A stretch of DNA of 28,706 bases from DATDRQ01 sp035291645 (GCA_035291645.1 DATDRQ010000066.1:1-28706), one strand, 5' to 3'. Positions 1-7,966 are shown, counted from the stretch's first letter. The notes: generated by a model from the sequence alone, not told the origin. Translations and numbers: made by a program.

Positions 1-444
1 CAGCTTGAAAAAATAGCGGTGAGTTGAGCCGCGCGGTGGGCAGGGTCCTCCAAAGCCGCTCTTTCTGAAGCCGTTCACTCCCTCCCTACCGATTCCGCTC
101 GCCCCCTCGGGCAGCGACGCCAGGTCTGCCGGCAGATCGTAGACCACCCAATGCACGAATGTGCCGGACGGCGCGTCCGGGTCGTCGACGATCAAAACCA
201 GGCTTTGCGTCCCTTGCGGCACATCCGACCAGGCCAGGGGCGGCGAGAGGTTCTCCCCATCACACGAATACTCCTTGGGGATGTTCTCACCCTCATTGAA
301 AGCCGTACTTGTAACATGAATAGACATCGTCGCCTCATCTCCCGGGTCTTCCACGCCCGGTTGGCATCCTGATATTCCTAACAGCACGATCAGAAGAACC
401 AAAATCCGATATCGAGAAAGTGTCTGGTGTCTGCATTCTTCCAT
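1..444 (-). CDS. PEBP/YbhB-family lipoprotein (partial, C-terminus outside window)
   Basis: An open minus-strand frame runs from an ATG at 444 off the left edge (148 codons visible). The N-terminus is a lipoprotein signal: basic residues, the hydrophobic run ILVLLIVLLGISG, then a lipobox Cys at residue 27 (LGISGC). The mature part carries the phosphatidylethanolamine-binding (Raf-kinase-inhibitor-like, YbhB/YbcL) signatures DPDAPSGTFVHWVVY and, near the edge, GPCPPRGSTHRYFF. Family members bind small anionic ligands; the bacterial role is poorly defined. By inference it is anchored on the outer face of the cytoplasmic membrane. A purine-rich GGGGGAG lies about 11 nt before the ATG. No promoter is visible in the 66 nt to the cyclase gene upstream, so the two may share an mRNA. 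Only the last few residues of the domain should be missing. Confidence 0.85.
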   Translation of the reverse strand, partial: MEECRHQTLSRYRILVLLIVLLGISGCQPGVEDPGDEATMSIHVTSTAFNEGENIPKEYSCDGENLSPPLAWSDVPQGTQSLVLIVDDPDAPSGTFVHWVVYDLPADLASLPEGASGIGREGVNGFRKSGFGGPCPPRGSTHRYFFKL

Positions 445-466
445 TGCCGGAACATCTCCCCCTTCT

Positions 467-511
467 TTTCGCCTATTTCGTTCTTTTCGCGGCTTTCGTT
501 ATTTTCGCGTT
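467..511. repeat. 9-nt-period tandem array (TTTCGNNNN)x5
   Basis: TTTCG occurs at 467, 476, 485, 494 and 503, exactly 9 nt apart, with a variable 4-nt spacer each time. On the minus strand, the sense of the flanking genes, it reads CGAAA five times, starting just after the stop codon of the cyclase gene and ending just before the ribosome-binding region of the PEBP lipoprotein gene. The role is unknown. Candidates are an RNA-binding-protein site in a shared transcript, or a slippage-derived repeat. Confidence 0.75.
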
Positions 512-1143
512 TACACGCCGATCAGGATCGCCCGGGCGGGAGCGCCATCCGATCCACCCAGTTTGAGCGGCAGGCAGAAAAGCGTGTAGCGCCCCTGTGA
601 CACCGTTGAGAGGTCCAGCCCTTCGATGATCACCACCCCGGCCGAGAGCAGGATCTCGTGAGTGGGGCGGCTCTCCTTATAAGGTGCAACCGAGAGGTAA
701 TCTACACCGATCAGCTTCACGCCGCGTTTCACCAGGAGCTCGGCTCCATCGGCGCTGATGCCGACGAAATCGGTCCGGAAGCCGTCCTCCAGGTGGGACC
801 AGTATTGAGAGTTGCGCGTCTTGAACAACAGCCGTCGCGTGCGCGGCGGAATCTGCGCTCCTTTCAGGACGGCTGCCGTGATGGTCTCGACTTCCGGCAG
901 GTGCAATACATAGGCCCGCCCGGTCAACAGGCTTAGGCTGAGCTGGTCGATCGTTTTCCCCTCGGGAAGAAAGTGGTAGGGAGCATCCACGTGCGTGCCG
1001 CTATGCACTCCCATATCGAGGCGGGAGACATTCGCATTCGCGCCGTTCTCGATCTTTCCCACCCGTTCCAACACGATACCAGGGTCCCCCGGCCAGGTCG
1101 GTAAGTCCGGTGAAATCGTCAATGTAATATCATAGGTGCGCAT
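511..1143 (-). CDS. Cyclase family protein (kynurenine formamidase-like metal hydrolase)
   Basis: A 210-residue protein of the cyclase/arylformamidase family (PF04199 type). It has the metal-binding signature HSGTHVDAPYH at residues 47-57 (His47, His51, Asp53, His57) and the N-terminal motif TWPGDP. Length is normal for the family. Members hydrolyse N-formylkynurenine, isatin or other cyclic amides, and many have unknown substrates. No tryptophan-catabolism genes are nearby, so the substrate cannot be named. The start at 1143 is preceded by a very good ribosome-binding site (AGGAGGAG, about 3-4 nt before ATG) and by a promoter at 1187-1215. Protein probably cytoplasmic, as no signal peptide is seen. 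Confidence 0.88.
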   Translation of the reverse strand: MRTYDITLTISPDLPTWPGDPGIVLERVGKIENGANANVSRLDMGVHSGTHVDAPYHFLPEGKTIDQLSLSLLTGRAYVLHLPEVETITAAVLKGAQIPPRTRRLLFKTRNSQYWSHLEDGFRTDFVGISADGAELLVKRGVKLIGVDYLSVAPYKESRPTHEILLSAGVVIIEGLDLSTVSQGRYTLFCLPLKLGGSDGAPARAILIGV

Positions 1144-1186
1144 GATCTCCTCCTGGAATACGAGGAATAACGGATCGTCGTTAAAA

Positions 1187-1215
1187 AGTATATAGGAAGG
1201 TTTTCATTAACGCAA
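1187..1215 (-). promoter_or_regulatory. Sigma70-type promoter of the cyclase gene
   Basis: Read on the minus strand: -35 TTGCGT (1215-1210), a 17-nt spacer, -10 TATACT (1192-1187). This gives a leader of about 35-40 nt before the ATG at 1143. Both boxes are close to consensus and the spacing is optimal. The remainder of the 178-nt gap to the menC-like gene (1216-1321) shows nothing I can identify. Confidence 0.65.
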
Positions 1216-1321
1216 CCCGCTCAGGCGAGATCGTCACATAAGGCCGTGTGCGCATCATGGTCAGGTCGGGGACGCCTTGAAGGGCAAATGCCACGGATAT
1301 CAGTCCACGTTCGAGGGACTT

Positions 1322-2428
1322 TCAGGGGTAGGTCTGCCTGGATAAGGTCGCCCGCTCCAGGGCGCGGAAGTCAATGGATACCCCCAACCCGGGCGCCTGC
1401 GGCACGGTAATGGTACTGTCCTGGTTCAGGCTAAAGCGCTCCTGGGTGATGTCCTCCTGATAATAACGATCGGAGGCCGAGATATCCCCCGGCAGGGAAA
1501 ACCCCGGCAGGCTGGCCAGCGCCAGGTTTGAGGCGCGCCCGACTCCGGTCTCCAGCATGCCGCCGCACCAAACAGGCACGCCCCGGCTCTGACACAGATC
1601 GTGGATGGCGACTGCCTGGCTGATCCCCCCCACCCGCCCGGCCTTGATATTAATGATGCGGCAGGCCTTCATCTCCAGCGCCTGGCGGGCGTGGCGGGCG
1701 GAGAGGATGCTCTCGTCCAGGCAGACCGGGGTTGCCAGCTCCGCTTGCAGGCGATGGTGGTCCCACAGATCGTCTTCCGCCAGAGGCTGCTCGATCAGCA
1801 GCAGTCCCAGGTCGTCGAGCGGGTGCAAACCCCGGGCGGTCTCAAGCGTGTATGCAGAGTTGGCATCCACCTGCAGGCGCAGTTCGGGAAACGCCCCCCG
1901 GACCGCCTGAGTCTCGGCCAGGTCCCGCCCCGGCTTGATCTTGATCTTCACCCGCCGGTAGCCCTGATCCAAATAATCTGCCACCGTTTCCACCAGGCGT
2001 TCAGGCGAGTCCTGGATGCCTACCGAGACTCCTACCTCAACCTGCTCCCGCTCTCCTCCGAGAAGACGGTGCAATGACAGGCCTTGCTGCTTGCCAAGCA
2101 GGTCCCACAACGCCATCTCCACGCCTGCCTTCGCCATGGGATGTCCGCGCACCCGCGTAACCTGCCCCTGGAAGTCAGCCGGCCCTCTCAGCTCCCTACC
2201 GAGGATTGCCGGGATCAGGTAGTCCTGCAGGATCTGCCAGGCGGTGCCGGTCGTCTCGTACGAGTACCCCGGTTCCCTGTCGGCGACGCACTCGCCATAC
2301 CCCACCAGGCCATCCGAGAAGGCTTCGATTAACAGGCACTCTCGTTCTTCGCTGCGTCCGAAGGAGGTCTCGAATGGAGAGCGCAGGCGCATGCTCAGGT
2401 GGTAGAGGGTGAGGTGGGAGATAATCAT
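1322..2428 (-). CDS. menC: N-succinylamino acid racemase / o-succinylbenzoate synthase (enolase superfamily)
   Basis: A 368-residue enolase-superfamily protein of the NSAR/OSBS subfamily. Visible residues: the KxK motif at 161-163 (in KIKIKPG), metal ligands Asp188 (DANSAY), Glu213 (LIEQPL), Asp238 (LDESI), the second catalytic Lys262 (IKAGRVGG) and the C-terminal WCGGMLETGVGRA. Full length. Known enzymes of this subfamily either make o-succinylbenzoate for menaquinone or racemise N-succinylamino acids, and many do both. Here the immediate upstream gene is a GNAT acyltransferase and no other men genes are in the window, which favours the racemase role. That choice is inference. It starts 9 nt after the GNAT stop; AAGGA overlaps that stop codon, so translation is probably coupled. 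Confidence 0.85.
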   Translation of the reverse strand: MIISHLTLYHLSMRLRSPFETSFGRSEERECLLIEAFSDGLVGYGECVADREPGYSYETTGTAWQILQDYLIPAILGRELRGPADFQGQVTRVRGHPMAKAGVEMALWDLLGKQQGLSLHRLLGGEREQVEVGVSVGIQDSPERLVETVADYLDQGYRRVKIKIKPGRDLAETQAVRGAFPELRLQVDANSAYTLETARGLHPLDDLGLLLIEQPLAEDDLWDHHRLQAELATPVCLDESILSARHARQALEMKACRIINIKAGRVGGISQAVAIHDLCQSRGVPVWCGGMLETGVGRASNLALASLPGFSLPGDISASDRYYQEDITQERFSLNQDSTITVPQAPGLGVSIDFRALERATLSRQTYP

Positions 2429-2437
2429 AGCGAATCC

Positions 2438-3328
2438 TTAGAACGTGCTGTCACCGTGGCTTAAGACGTAGTAGCTGCGCGAGTGCGTGCCCGGCAGGAA
2501 AACAAAATCGGTCACCAGGAAGCCGCTGACGAACAGACTTTCGAAGAGCGCGCGGGTGTGTTCCCGCCACCCTTGGGCCAGGTCCCTGTCTGCCGCCTTG
2601 AGCCGCGTGAAATCTGCCGGGATCTCGACCAGCAGCAGCGGGGCGTTTTCCCTGGTGGGAATCACCGGAAGAGATCCGGGAGTCGGCCTATCCTGCCCGT
2701 TCTCGGTGGAGGCATTAATTATCTCAGCCCCCGCCGCCAGGAAGTGCGCCAGGTCCAGCCGCAGGCGGGCCTTCTTGCTCAGGCGGCGTTCGACGCGGCC
2801 CGAGTTCACCCACCAGTCGACCTCGAAGCGGTCCGAAGCCAGGCCCTGGTTCAGGCCGTCGCGCATCTCGCCGTAGACCTCCCGCCGGTAGGTGTTGCAC
2901 ACCGCGCCCAGTTTGGCGATGTTTAAATAGGCGTTTCGGCTGAGCAGGGGATCGTAAGTCCAGGTAATGCGGTCCAATCCCTGCTGGCGGACCATCTGCC
3001 ACTGCGCCCGCTTCAAGGCAAACCCCAGGCCCTGGTCACGCTGCTGTGGGTGAACCCCCAGCATGTGCGAACAGTGCTTCGGGCGCGGGCCGTCCGGTGT
3101 GAAGTACATCCCCGCGAAACCGAACACGAACCCGACCAACCTGTCTGGGCCGCCTGCTCCAGGAAGGTAAGCGCCGATCACCAAGCCGCCGTTATGAGCT
3201 GCGGTCACCAGCAGGTGCAGCGGCACGACATCGGTTTCGCTGCCGGGCCACACCTGGCGCTGCAGATCCTCGACTGCTTCCATCTCTGCAGGGGTATCCA
3301 GGATCTTGAGGTACCACTCACTCGACAT
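2438..3328 (-). CDS. GNAT-family acyltransferase (COG3375 type), possible amino-acid N-succinyltransferase
   Basis: A 296-residue protein with an N-terminal GNAT fold: strand HCSHMLGVHP followed by the acetyl-CoA pyrophosphate loop QQRDQGLG (R-x-x-G-x-G), then WTYDPLLSRNAYLNIAKLGA, typical of the COG3375 group. The C-terminal 120 residues form a less conserved extension. In several bacteria, Geobacillus kaustophilus being the described case, a GNAT N-succinyltransferase is encoded beside an NSAR/OSBS and works on D-amino acids. The same arrangement here suggests that succinyl-CoA is the donor, but donor and acceptor cannot be read from sequence. It lies between the SDR gene (27-nt gap) and menC (9-nt gap) in one operon. 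No strong ribosome-binding site is visible before the ATG. Confidence 0.8.
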   Translation of the reverse strand: MSSEWYLKILDTPAEMEAVEDLQRQVWPGSETDVVPLHLLVTAAHNGGLVIGAYLPGAGGPDRLVGFVFGFAGMYFTPDGPRPKHCSHMLGVHPQQRDQGLGFALKRAQWQMVRQQGLDRITWTYDPLLSRNAYLNIAKLGAVCNTYRREVYGEMRDGLNQGLASDRFEVDWWVNSGRVERRLSKKARLRLDLAHFLAAGAEIINASTENGQDRPTPGSLPVIPTRENAPLLLVEIPADFTRLKAADRDLAQGWREHTRALFESLFVSGFLVTDFVFLPGTHSRSYYVLSHGDSTF

Positions 3329-3355
3329 GCTGCAATCTTGAGGATCGATCCATTC

Positions 3356-4321
3356 TCATATCGATTTTGAAGGATATTTACTGGCTCTGCCGATCACCGA
3401 TCGCCACATCTCAGTCCGCCAATTTCTGGCCGTCAGGTAGGCCAGCCGCTGCGAGAGCCGGGCTGGCATCAGGTTGAAGGAGCGGGGGATCGAATCCAAA
3501 GCACAGGTGCGGTTGGCCGCCAGGTAATCCAACCAATACACCGAGACCGGCGTTGCCCGGATCAGATTCTCCAGGAAAACGGTCATTGCCCGCAAGTACG
3601 GCGGGCGAATATGGACTAGCCGGCGCCGGATGTGCATCGCCTGCATGAGTGTCTGGATAACCTGGTTAAAGGACAGGTATTCCGGACCGCCGATCTCGAA
3701 CACCTGGTTGCGGGTCTCGTCGTCGTCGAGCGCCCAGGTCAGGCAGGTCGCCAGGTCCTCCACCCAGAGCGGCTGCAGAAGGGTTTCCCCATCGCCCGGG
3801 ATGACGAACACTCCCGGCAGGCTGTGCAACAGTTGGGCGATGCCGGTGGTAAAAGCATCATTCGTCCCGAACACGATCGCCGTGCGCAGGATCGAGTAGT
3901 CGATTCCGCTGCGCCGGATGTACTCCTCGGCGATCGCCTTGGCTTTAAACACCGGGTAAGCCGAACCGCGATCGGCGCCCAGATGACTGGTGTAGAACAG
4001 GCGGTCCACCCCGGCATCCGCAGCAGTTTCGACCACGTACTGGGTGCCGCGAATATCGATCTCCATCAGGCTAGCGTAAGCCCCCTGCCATTCGCCGCCT
4101 GCCAGGTGAAAAACGCTATCCACACCCACCATGGCTGCTCGCAGCCCGCGCAGGTCGCTTAGCGCACTGACCGCCACCTCGACTGGTACGCCTTTCGGCA
4201 GGTTGGGCGTACGGGGAGAAGCGCGAATCAAGACCCGCACCTGGTGCCCCGCCTCCGTAAGGTGGCGAACCAGGACTCTACCGATAAAGCCGGTCCCTCC
4301 GGTCACAAGGATCGTACTCAT
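3356..4321 (-). CDS. NAD(P)-dependent extended SDR (NDUFA9/epimerase-like)
   Basis: A 321-residue Rossmann protein with TGGTGFIG at residues 7-14, the SDR catalytic set Ser112 (YTSHLG) and Tyr122-x-x-x-Lys126 (YPVFK), and WVEDLATCLTWAL in the position where epimerase-like SDRs carry the VDV motif. The pattern fits the atypical extended SDRs related to the NDUFA9 subunit and to nucleoside-diphosphate-sugar epimerases. These act on sugar nucleotides, quinone-associated substrates or other small molecules; the substrate is unknown. The C-terminal 70 residues are basic and amphipathic (RRRLVHIRPPYLRAM), possibly membrane-associated. First gene of the SDR-GNAT-menC operon, driven by the promoter at 4390-4418. 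Confidence 0.82.
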   Translation of the reverse strand: MSTILVTGGTGFIGRVLVRHLTEAGHQVRVLIRASPRTPNLPKGVPVEVAVSALSDLRGLRAAMVGVDSVFHLAGGEWQGAYASLMEIDIRGTQYVVETAADAGVDRLFYTSHLGADRGSAYPVFKAKAIAEEYIRRSGIDYSILRTAIVFGTNDAFTTGIAQLLHSLPGVFVIPGDGETLLQPLWVEDLATCLTWALDDDETRNQVFEIGGPEYLSFNQVIQTLMQAMHIRRRLVHIRPPYLRAMTVFLENLIRATPVSVYWLDYLAANRTCALDSIPRSFNLMPARLSQRLAYLTARNWRTEMWRSVIGRASKYPSKSI

Positions 4322-4389
4322 CTATCTGCTCAGGCTTCTTATTGCTGGCCGGGAATAAGTACATCCCTGCCAGGCGCGTGGTTCACCGG

Positions 4390-4418
4390 ATTATAGCACG
4401 CCGCCTGCTCAGGTCCAA
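4390..4418 (-). promoter_or_regulatory. Promoter of the SDR-GNAT-menC operon
   Basis: On the minus strand: -35 TTGGAC (4418-4413), a 17-nt spacer, and an extended -10 TGCTATAAT (4398-4390) with a perfect TATAAT. Predicted transcription start near 4383, leaving a leader of about 60 nt. One of the best promoters in the window. Confidence 0.7.
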
Positions 4419-4494
4419 CTGGCGGGTCTAAACGATCCAATCTGGAGATTCCCAGTTACTCAGAGAATGGGCTGCAACTGACCGATAAGATTCT

Positions 4495-4503
4495 TGTTAT
4501 AAT
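4495..4503 (+). promoter_or_regulatory. Extended -10 promoter of the cadherin-repeat protein gene
   Basis: TGTTATAAT: a perfect TATAAT (4498-4503) with the TGn extension. No convincing -35 lies 16-18 nt upstream (CAACTG at 4475-4480 is weak), as is common with extended -10 promoters. Predicted start about 4510, giving a leader of about 115 nt. Confidence 0.5.
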
Positions 4504-4556
4504 TAAGTCAACCAATCGATTCGAGCAACATCGCGGCAGGCAGGCGTTCGTTCATC

Positions 4557-4588
4557 ATCTCGAAGGAAATACATTCTACCTTCGAGGT
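4557..4588 (+). promoter_or_regulatory. Leader hairpin before the secreted-protein gene
   Basis: ATCTCGAAGG (4557-4566) pairs with CCTTCGAGGT (4579-4588): ten base pairs including one G-U, with a 12-nt loop. It sits in the predicted 5' leader, 36 nt before the ATG. It could be a transcript-stabilising stem or a protein-binding site. There is no U run, so it is not a classical terminator. Confidence 0.45.
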
Positions 4589-4624
4589 GTTTGTTATCCA
4601 CAGACAGGGAAATTGAGATAACCT

Positions 4625-6550
4625 ATGAACACCCGGTCAATTTACTCTTTCATCTATTGTGCCTGGTTGGGGGTTTTTGCGTTCCATGTTCTTTTCAACC
4701 CCGATCGCCAAGCAGTTGCGGCAGACGCCGGCATCAACGTCTCCCCGACCTCCGGTCTGGTTACCAACGAAAACGGGGGAACCGCCTCCTTCTTCATTGT
4801 ACTGACCGCGCGGCCGGACAACCCGGTGGAGATCCCCTTATCCAGCTCGGATCCCACCGAAGGCAAGCTGCTCATCTCTCTGGCGAAGTTCTCCCCCGGC
4901 AATTGGAATGCTCCCCAGGAGATATTCGTCGCCGGGGTTGACGATACCGAAGCAGACGGTGATATCCTGTATGAGATCATCACCGGACCGGCCAGTAGTC
5001 GAGACCCCAGCTACCAGGGCTTGAACGCGAAAGACGTTTCTGTGTTGAATTTAAACGACGCCAAACCAGCGGCGGAAAACGATGCTGCCCAGACCTCCGA
5101 GGACACGCCAGTGACCATCAACGTCCTCGCCAATGACAGCGGCCTGAATGATGCCTCCCTGACGGTCTCGATCGATACCGCTCCCCCTCACGGGACTGCC
5201 CTGGTCGTCGCCGGTAACCAGGTCACCTATCACCCGGCCCCGAATTTTAACGGCCAGGATCTGTTCAAGTATAAAGTCTGCGATGCGGACGGCGATTGTT
5301 CCACCGCCGAGGTCAGAATGAGCATCTCTGCGGTCAACGATGCGCCTTCAGCAGTCGATGACCAGGCCAGCACGACGGTCAACCTCCCCGTCGTGGTCGA
5401 CGTCCTGGCAAACGACGCCGATTTGGATGGTGACCCGCTTCTCCTGGAGGGCTTCCAGGCCAACACATCCAACGGGGGGACTGTCACCCGGGTCGATAAC
5501 GGTACTCCTACCAACAAACAGGATGATCGGCTCCGCTTTACTCCTGCCGCCGGTTTCAGTGGGGTGGACCAGTTCACTTACACCGCCTCCGATGGATCTC
5601 TGAGCGACCTGGCTACCGTCGCCATTACGGTCGATCCAGGCGAGCCAGTAGCCGTGGATGACAACTACCAGGCTGTCCAGGGTGTGCTTTTGAAGGTGAA
5701 TAGCTCGGATGGAGTTTTGAATAACGACCTCGATTCGCGCGGGCAGGGACTTTCGGCGGTGTGGGTCTCAGGACCCAGTCACGGCAGCCTGGATCTGAAA
5801 TCGGATGGCTCATTCGATTACACACCTGACTCCGCCCACCTGGGGAACGACACGTTCACATACAAGGCGTTCGACGGAACCGGGTACTCGAATGAAGGCA
5901 CGGTGACGATCGCGGTCCTGTCCGCGAGTGGAGTCCCGCTGGCGAAGGATGACGCCTTCTCTATTGGCCAGAAGGAGGTACTGTTGATCGCCGCGCCCGG
6001 CATACTGGGTAACGACGTGGACCCCAACGGAGATACGCTGCAGACCACATTAGCCGACTCGCCCAATCACGGGACGCTGATCCTCAACCCGAACGGTTCG
6101 TTCACTTTCACGCCGAACGGTACTTATGTGGGGCTCGATAAGTTTATCTATACAGCGAGTGATGGAAAGCACCAATCTAACCAGGCTACCGTATCGATCG
6201 ATATTAAAGACCAGATCAATCCGTTGGTGAACTGGGTCTCGCCGGTCAAGAACGGCGGCATTTTTGACGTCAACACCGGGATGGTGCGCCTGACGATCGA
6301 AGCGGCTGATAATGTTGGTATCGCCCGGGTGCGTTTCTACCGCTGGGACTCGCTGGACGGCAAGTATGTCGAGCTCGTGGAAGACGTTGTAGCCCCTTAC
6401 CAATTCGACCTGACGGTAAATTCATTGAACCTCACCTGGAACCAAACCTTCGTCCGTTCCTACGATAAAGCAGGCAATCCTTCCGAACAGAAATTTATCT
6501 GGCTCTACCGCACCGGTCAACCCATCTATCTTCCCCTATTGATCAGGTAA
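4625..6550 (+). CDS. Secreted cadherin-like/Ig-like repeat protein
   Basis: A 641-residue exported protein. Residues 1 to about 33 are a signal peptide (hydrophobic YCAWLGVFAFHVLF, then AVAADA). Residues about 35-147 are a Calx-beta-like module (INVSPTSGLVTNENGGTAS ... FSPGNWN ... VAGVDDTEADGD). Then come four tandem cadherin-like repeats (Big_9/VCBS type), each opening with xAxDD and carrying xVLANDxDxDGD-like acidic, probably calcium-binding turns and a closing FTYxAxDG: about 148-238, 239-337, 338-433 and 434-526. Residues about 530-635 are a different Ig-like module (VRLTIEAADNVGIARVRFY ... SYDKAGN). It ends YLPLLIR. No enzymatic domain is seen; adhesion or matrix function is inferred. 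The ATG at 4625 has only a weak ribosome-binding site (GAGAT). Confidence 0.85.
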   Translation: MNTRSIYSFIYCAWLGVFAFHVLFNPDRQAVAADAGINVSPTSGLVTNENGGTASFFIVLTARPDNPVEIPLSSSDPTEGKLLISLAKFSPGNWNAPQEIFVAGVDDTEADGDILYEIITGPASSRDPSYQGLNAKDVSVLNLNDAKPAAENDAAQTSEDTPVTINVLANDSGLNDASLTVSIDTAPPHGTALVVAGNQVTYHPAPNFNGQDLFKYKVCDADGDCSTAEVRMSISAVNDAPSAVDDQASTTVNLPVVVDVLANDADLDGDPLLLEGFQANTSNGGTVTRVDNGTPTNKQDDRLRFTPAAGFSGVDQFTYTASDGSLSDLATVAITVDPGEPVAVDDNYQAVQGVLLKVNSSDGVLNNDLDSRGQGLSAVWVSGPSHGSLDLKSDGSFDYTPDSAHLGNDTFTYKAFDGTGYSNEGTVTIAVLSASGVPLAKDDAFSIGQKEVLLIAAPGILGNDVDPNGDTLQTTLADSPNHGTLILNPNGSFTFTPNGTYVGLDKFIYTASDGKHQSNQATVSIDIKDQINPLVNWVSPVKNGGIFDVNTGMVRLTIEAADNVGIARVRFYRWDSLDGKYVELVEDVVAPYQFDLTVNSLNLTWNQTFVRSYDKAGNPSEQKFIWLYRTGQPIYLPLLIR

Positions 6551-6576
6551 ACTATCCATCTCATTTCGCCTGCCTC

Positions 6577-6605
6577 TTGACCGTTCCTCCCGGGCTTAGT
6601 ACAAT
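6577..6605 (+). promoter_or_regulatory. Sigma70-type promoter of ffh
   Basis: -35 TTGACC (6577-6582), 17-nt spacer, -10 TACAAT (6600-6605). Predicted start about 6612, leaving a leader of about 30 nt that carries GAGGT (6630-6634) 9 nt before the TTG start of ffh. Confidence 0.75.
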
Positions 6606-6643
6606 CCACTGCCGAGAAATCGAGAATCTGAGGTAAGCAATCC

Positions 6644-7966
6644 TTGTTTGAAAATTTAACCGAACGTCTGAACGAAGTATTCAAACAGCTTAGCCGGCGC
6701 GGCAAGCTGTCCGAAGCCGACGTCGATACCGCCATGCGAGAGGTGCGCCTGGCCCTGCTGGAGGCCGACGTCCACTACAGCGTGGTCAAGGATTTCGTAG
6801 CCAGGGTGCGGGAACGCGCCATCGGTCAGGAGGTCTCGAAAGCGCTGAACCCGGCCCAGATGGTGATCAAGATCGTCAACGAGGAGCTGATCGCCACGCT
6901 GGGGCAGGCAGAGCGCCTGAATCTGAGCGGTCCCAAACCACGCGTGATTATGCTGGTGGGCTTGCAGGGCTCCGGCAAGACTACCGCCGCCGGCAAGCTG
7001 GCGCGCCTGCTGCGTTCGCAGGGCGAGCGTGTCATGCTGGTCGCCGCAGATCCTTACCGCCCGGCGGCTGTCCAGCAGCTGCAAACCCTTGGGGAACGCT
7101 TGAACGTACCGGTATTTGCCGAGCCCGGCGTAGCGCCTCCGCAGCTCTCCGCCCGGGCGCGCGAAAAGGCCTTTAATGGGGGCTTTTCCGTCCTGATCCT
7201 CGATACCGCCGGACGCTCCCAGCTCGACGACCAGCTGATGAACGAACTGCGCGCCATCACGGATCGCGTGGAGACCTGCGAAGTCCTTCTGGTGGTTGAC
7301 GCCATGACCGGGCAGGAGGCCGTTAATATCGCCAAGGGCTTCCGCGACGCTGTCCCCCTAAGCGGGCTGATCCTGACGAAAATGGACGGCGATGCACGCG
7401 GTGGGGCCGCCATCTCGATCCGCTCGGTGACCGGCGTACCGATCAAATTCCTGGGGACCGGCGAAGGACTGGAAGCCGTCGAAGTCTTCGACCCGTCGCG
7501 CCTGTCTTCGCGCATCCTGGGCATGGGCGATTTGCTCGGCCTGATCGAACGAGCGGAGGTTGCCTTCGACGAGAAGGTCACCCGTGACCAGGCAGAACGC
7601 ATGCTGAGCGGGGAGTTCACCCTGCAGGACTTCGCCGACCAGCTGCGCCAGGTGCGCCGCATGGGGCCGATCGCCCAGCTGCTCGAGATGCTCCCCGGGG
7701 GCATGGGCCAGGTCGCCCGCCAGGTCGATCCGCAAGACGCCGAAAAGCAACTTACGATGACCGAGGCGATCATTAATTCCATGACGAAGGTCGAGCGGCG
7801 AAATCCTAAGGTGCTGAACGCCAGCCGCCGGCGCCGCATCGCGCGCGGGTCTGGCACCGACGTACAGGATGTCAACCGCCTGATCAAGCAATACCAGGAA
7901 GCCCAACGGCTCTTCAAAACGTTGAAGAAGTCCGGGCCGCGCAGCCTGCCGCGCCTGTTTGGATGA
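6644..7966 (+). CDS. ffh: Signal recognition particle protein Ffh
   Basis: A 440-residue SRP54-type GTPase, near the usual length. N domain 1-95 (MFENLTERLN), G domain with P-loop GLQGSGKTT (106-114), DPYRPAA (136-142), DTAGR (187-191) and TKMDGDARGG (245-254), then the methionine-rich M domain that binds 4.5S RNA and signal sequences (MGPIAQLLEMLPGG, and the RNA-binding stretch RRRRIARGSGTDVQDVN). It directs nascent membrane and secretory proteins to FtsY. The start is TTG at 6644, supported by GAGGT 9 nt upstream and by the canonical N-terminus. It has its own promoter and precedes rpsP, the ffh-rpsP-khpA-rimM order seen in many bacteria. Confidence 0.98.
   Translation: MFENLTERLNEVFKQLSRRGKLSEADVDTAMREVRLALLEADVHYSVVKDFVARVRERAIGQEVSKALNPAQMVIKIVNEELIATLGQAERLNLSGPKPRVIMLVGLQGSGKTTAAGKLARLLRSQGERVMLVAADPYRPAAVQQLQTLGERLNVPVFAEPGVAPPQLSARAREKAFNGGFSVLILDTAGRSQLDDQLMNELRAITDRVETCEVLLVVDAMTGQEAVNIAKGFRDAVPLSGLILTKMDGDARGGAAISIRSVTGVPIKFLGTGEGLEAVEVFDPSRLSSRILGMGDLLGLIERAEVAFDEKVTRDQAERMLSGEFTLQDFADQLRQVRRMGPIAQLLEMLPGGMGQVARQVDPQDAEKQLTMTEAIINSMTKVERRNPKVLNASRRRRIARGSGTDVQDVNRLIKQYQEAQRLFKTLKKSGPRSLPRLFG

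Larger units (their letters stand above)
4322..4624. other. 303-nt divergent intergenic region
   Basis: This gap separates the minus-strand SDR operon from the plus-strand secreted-protein gene. It holds the SDR promoter (4390-4418), an extended -10 for the plus gene (4495-4503) and a hairpin in that gene's leader (4557-4588). The two -10 boxes are about 100 nt apart and fire away from each other. No ORF of its own is evident. Confidence 0.6.
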
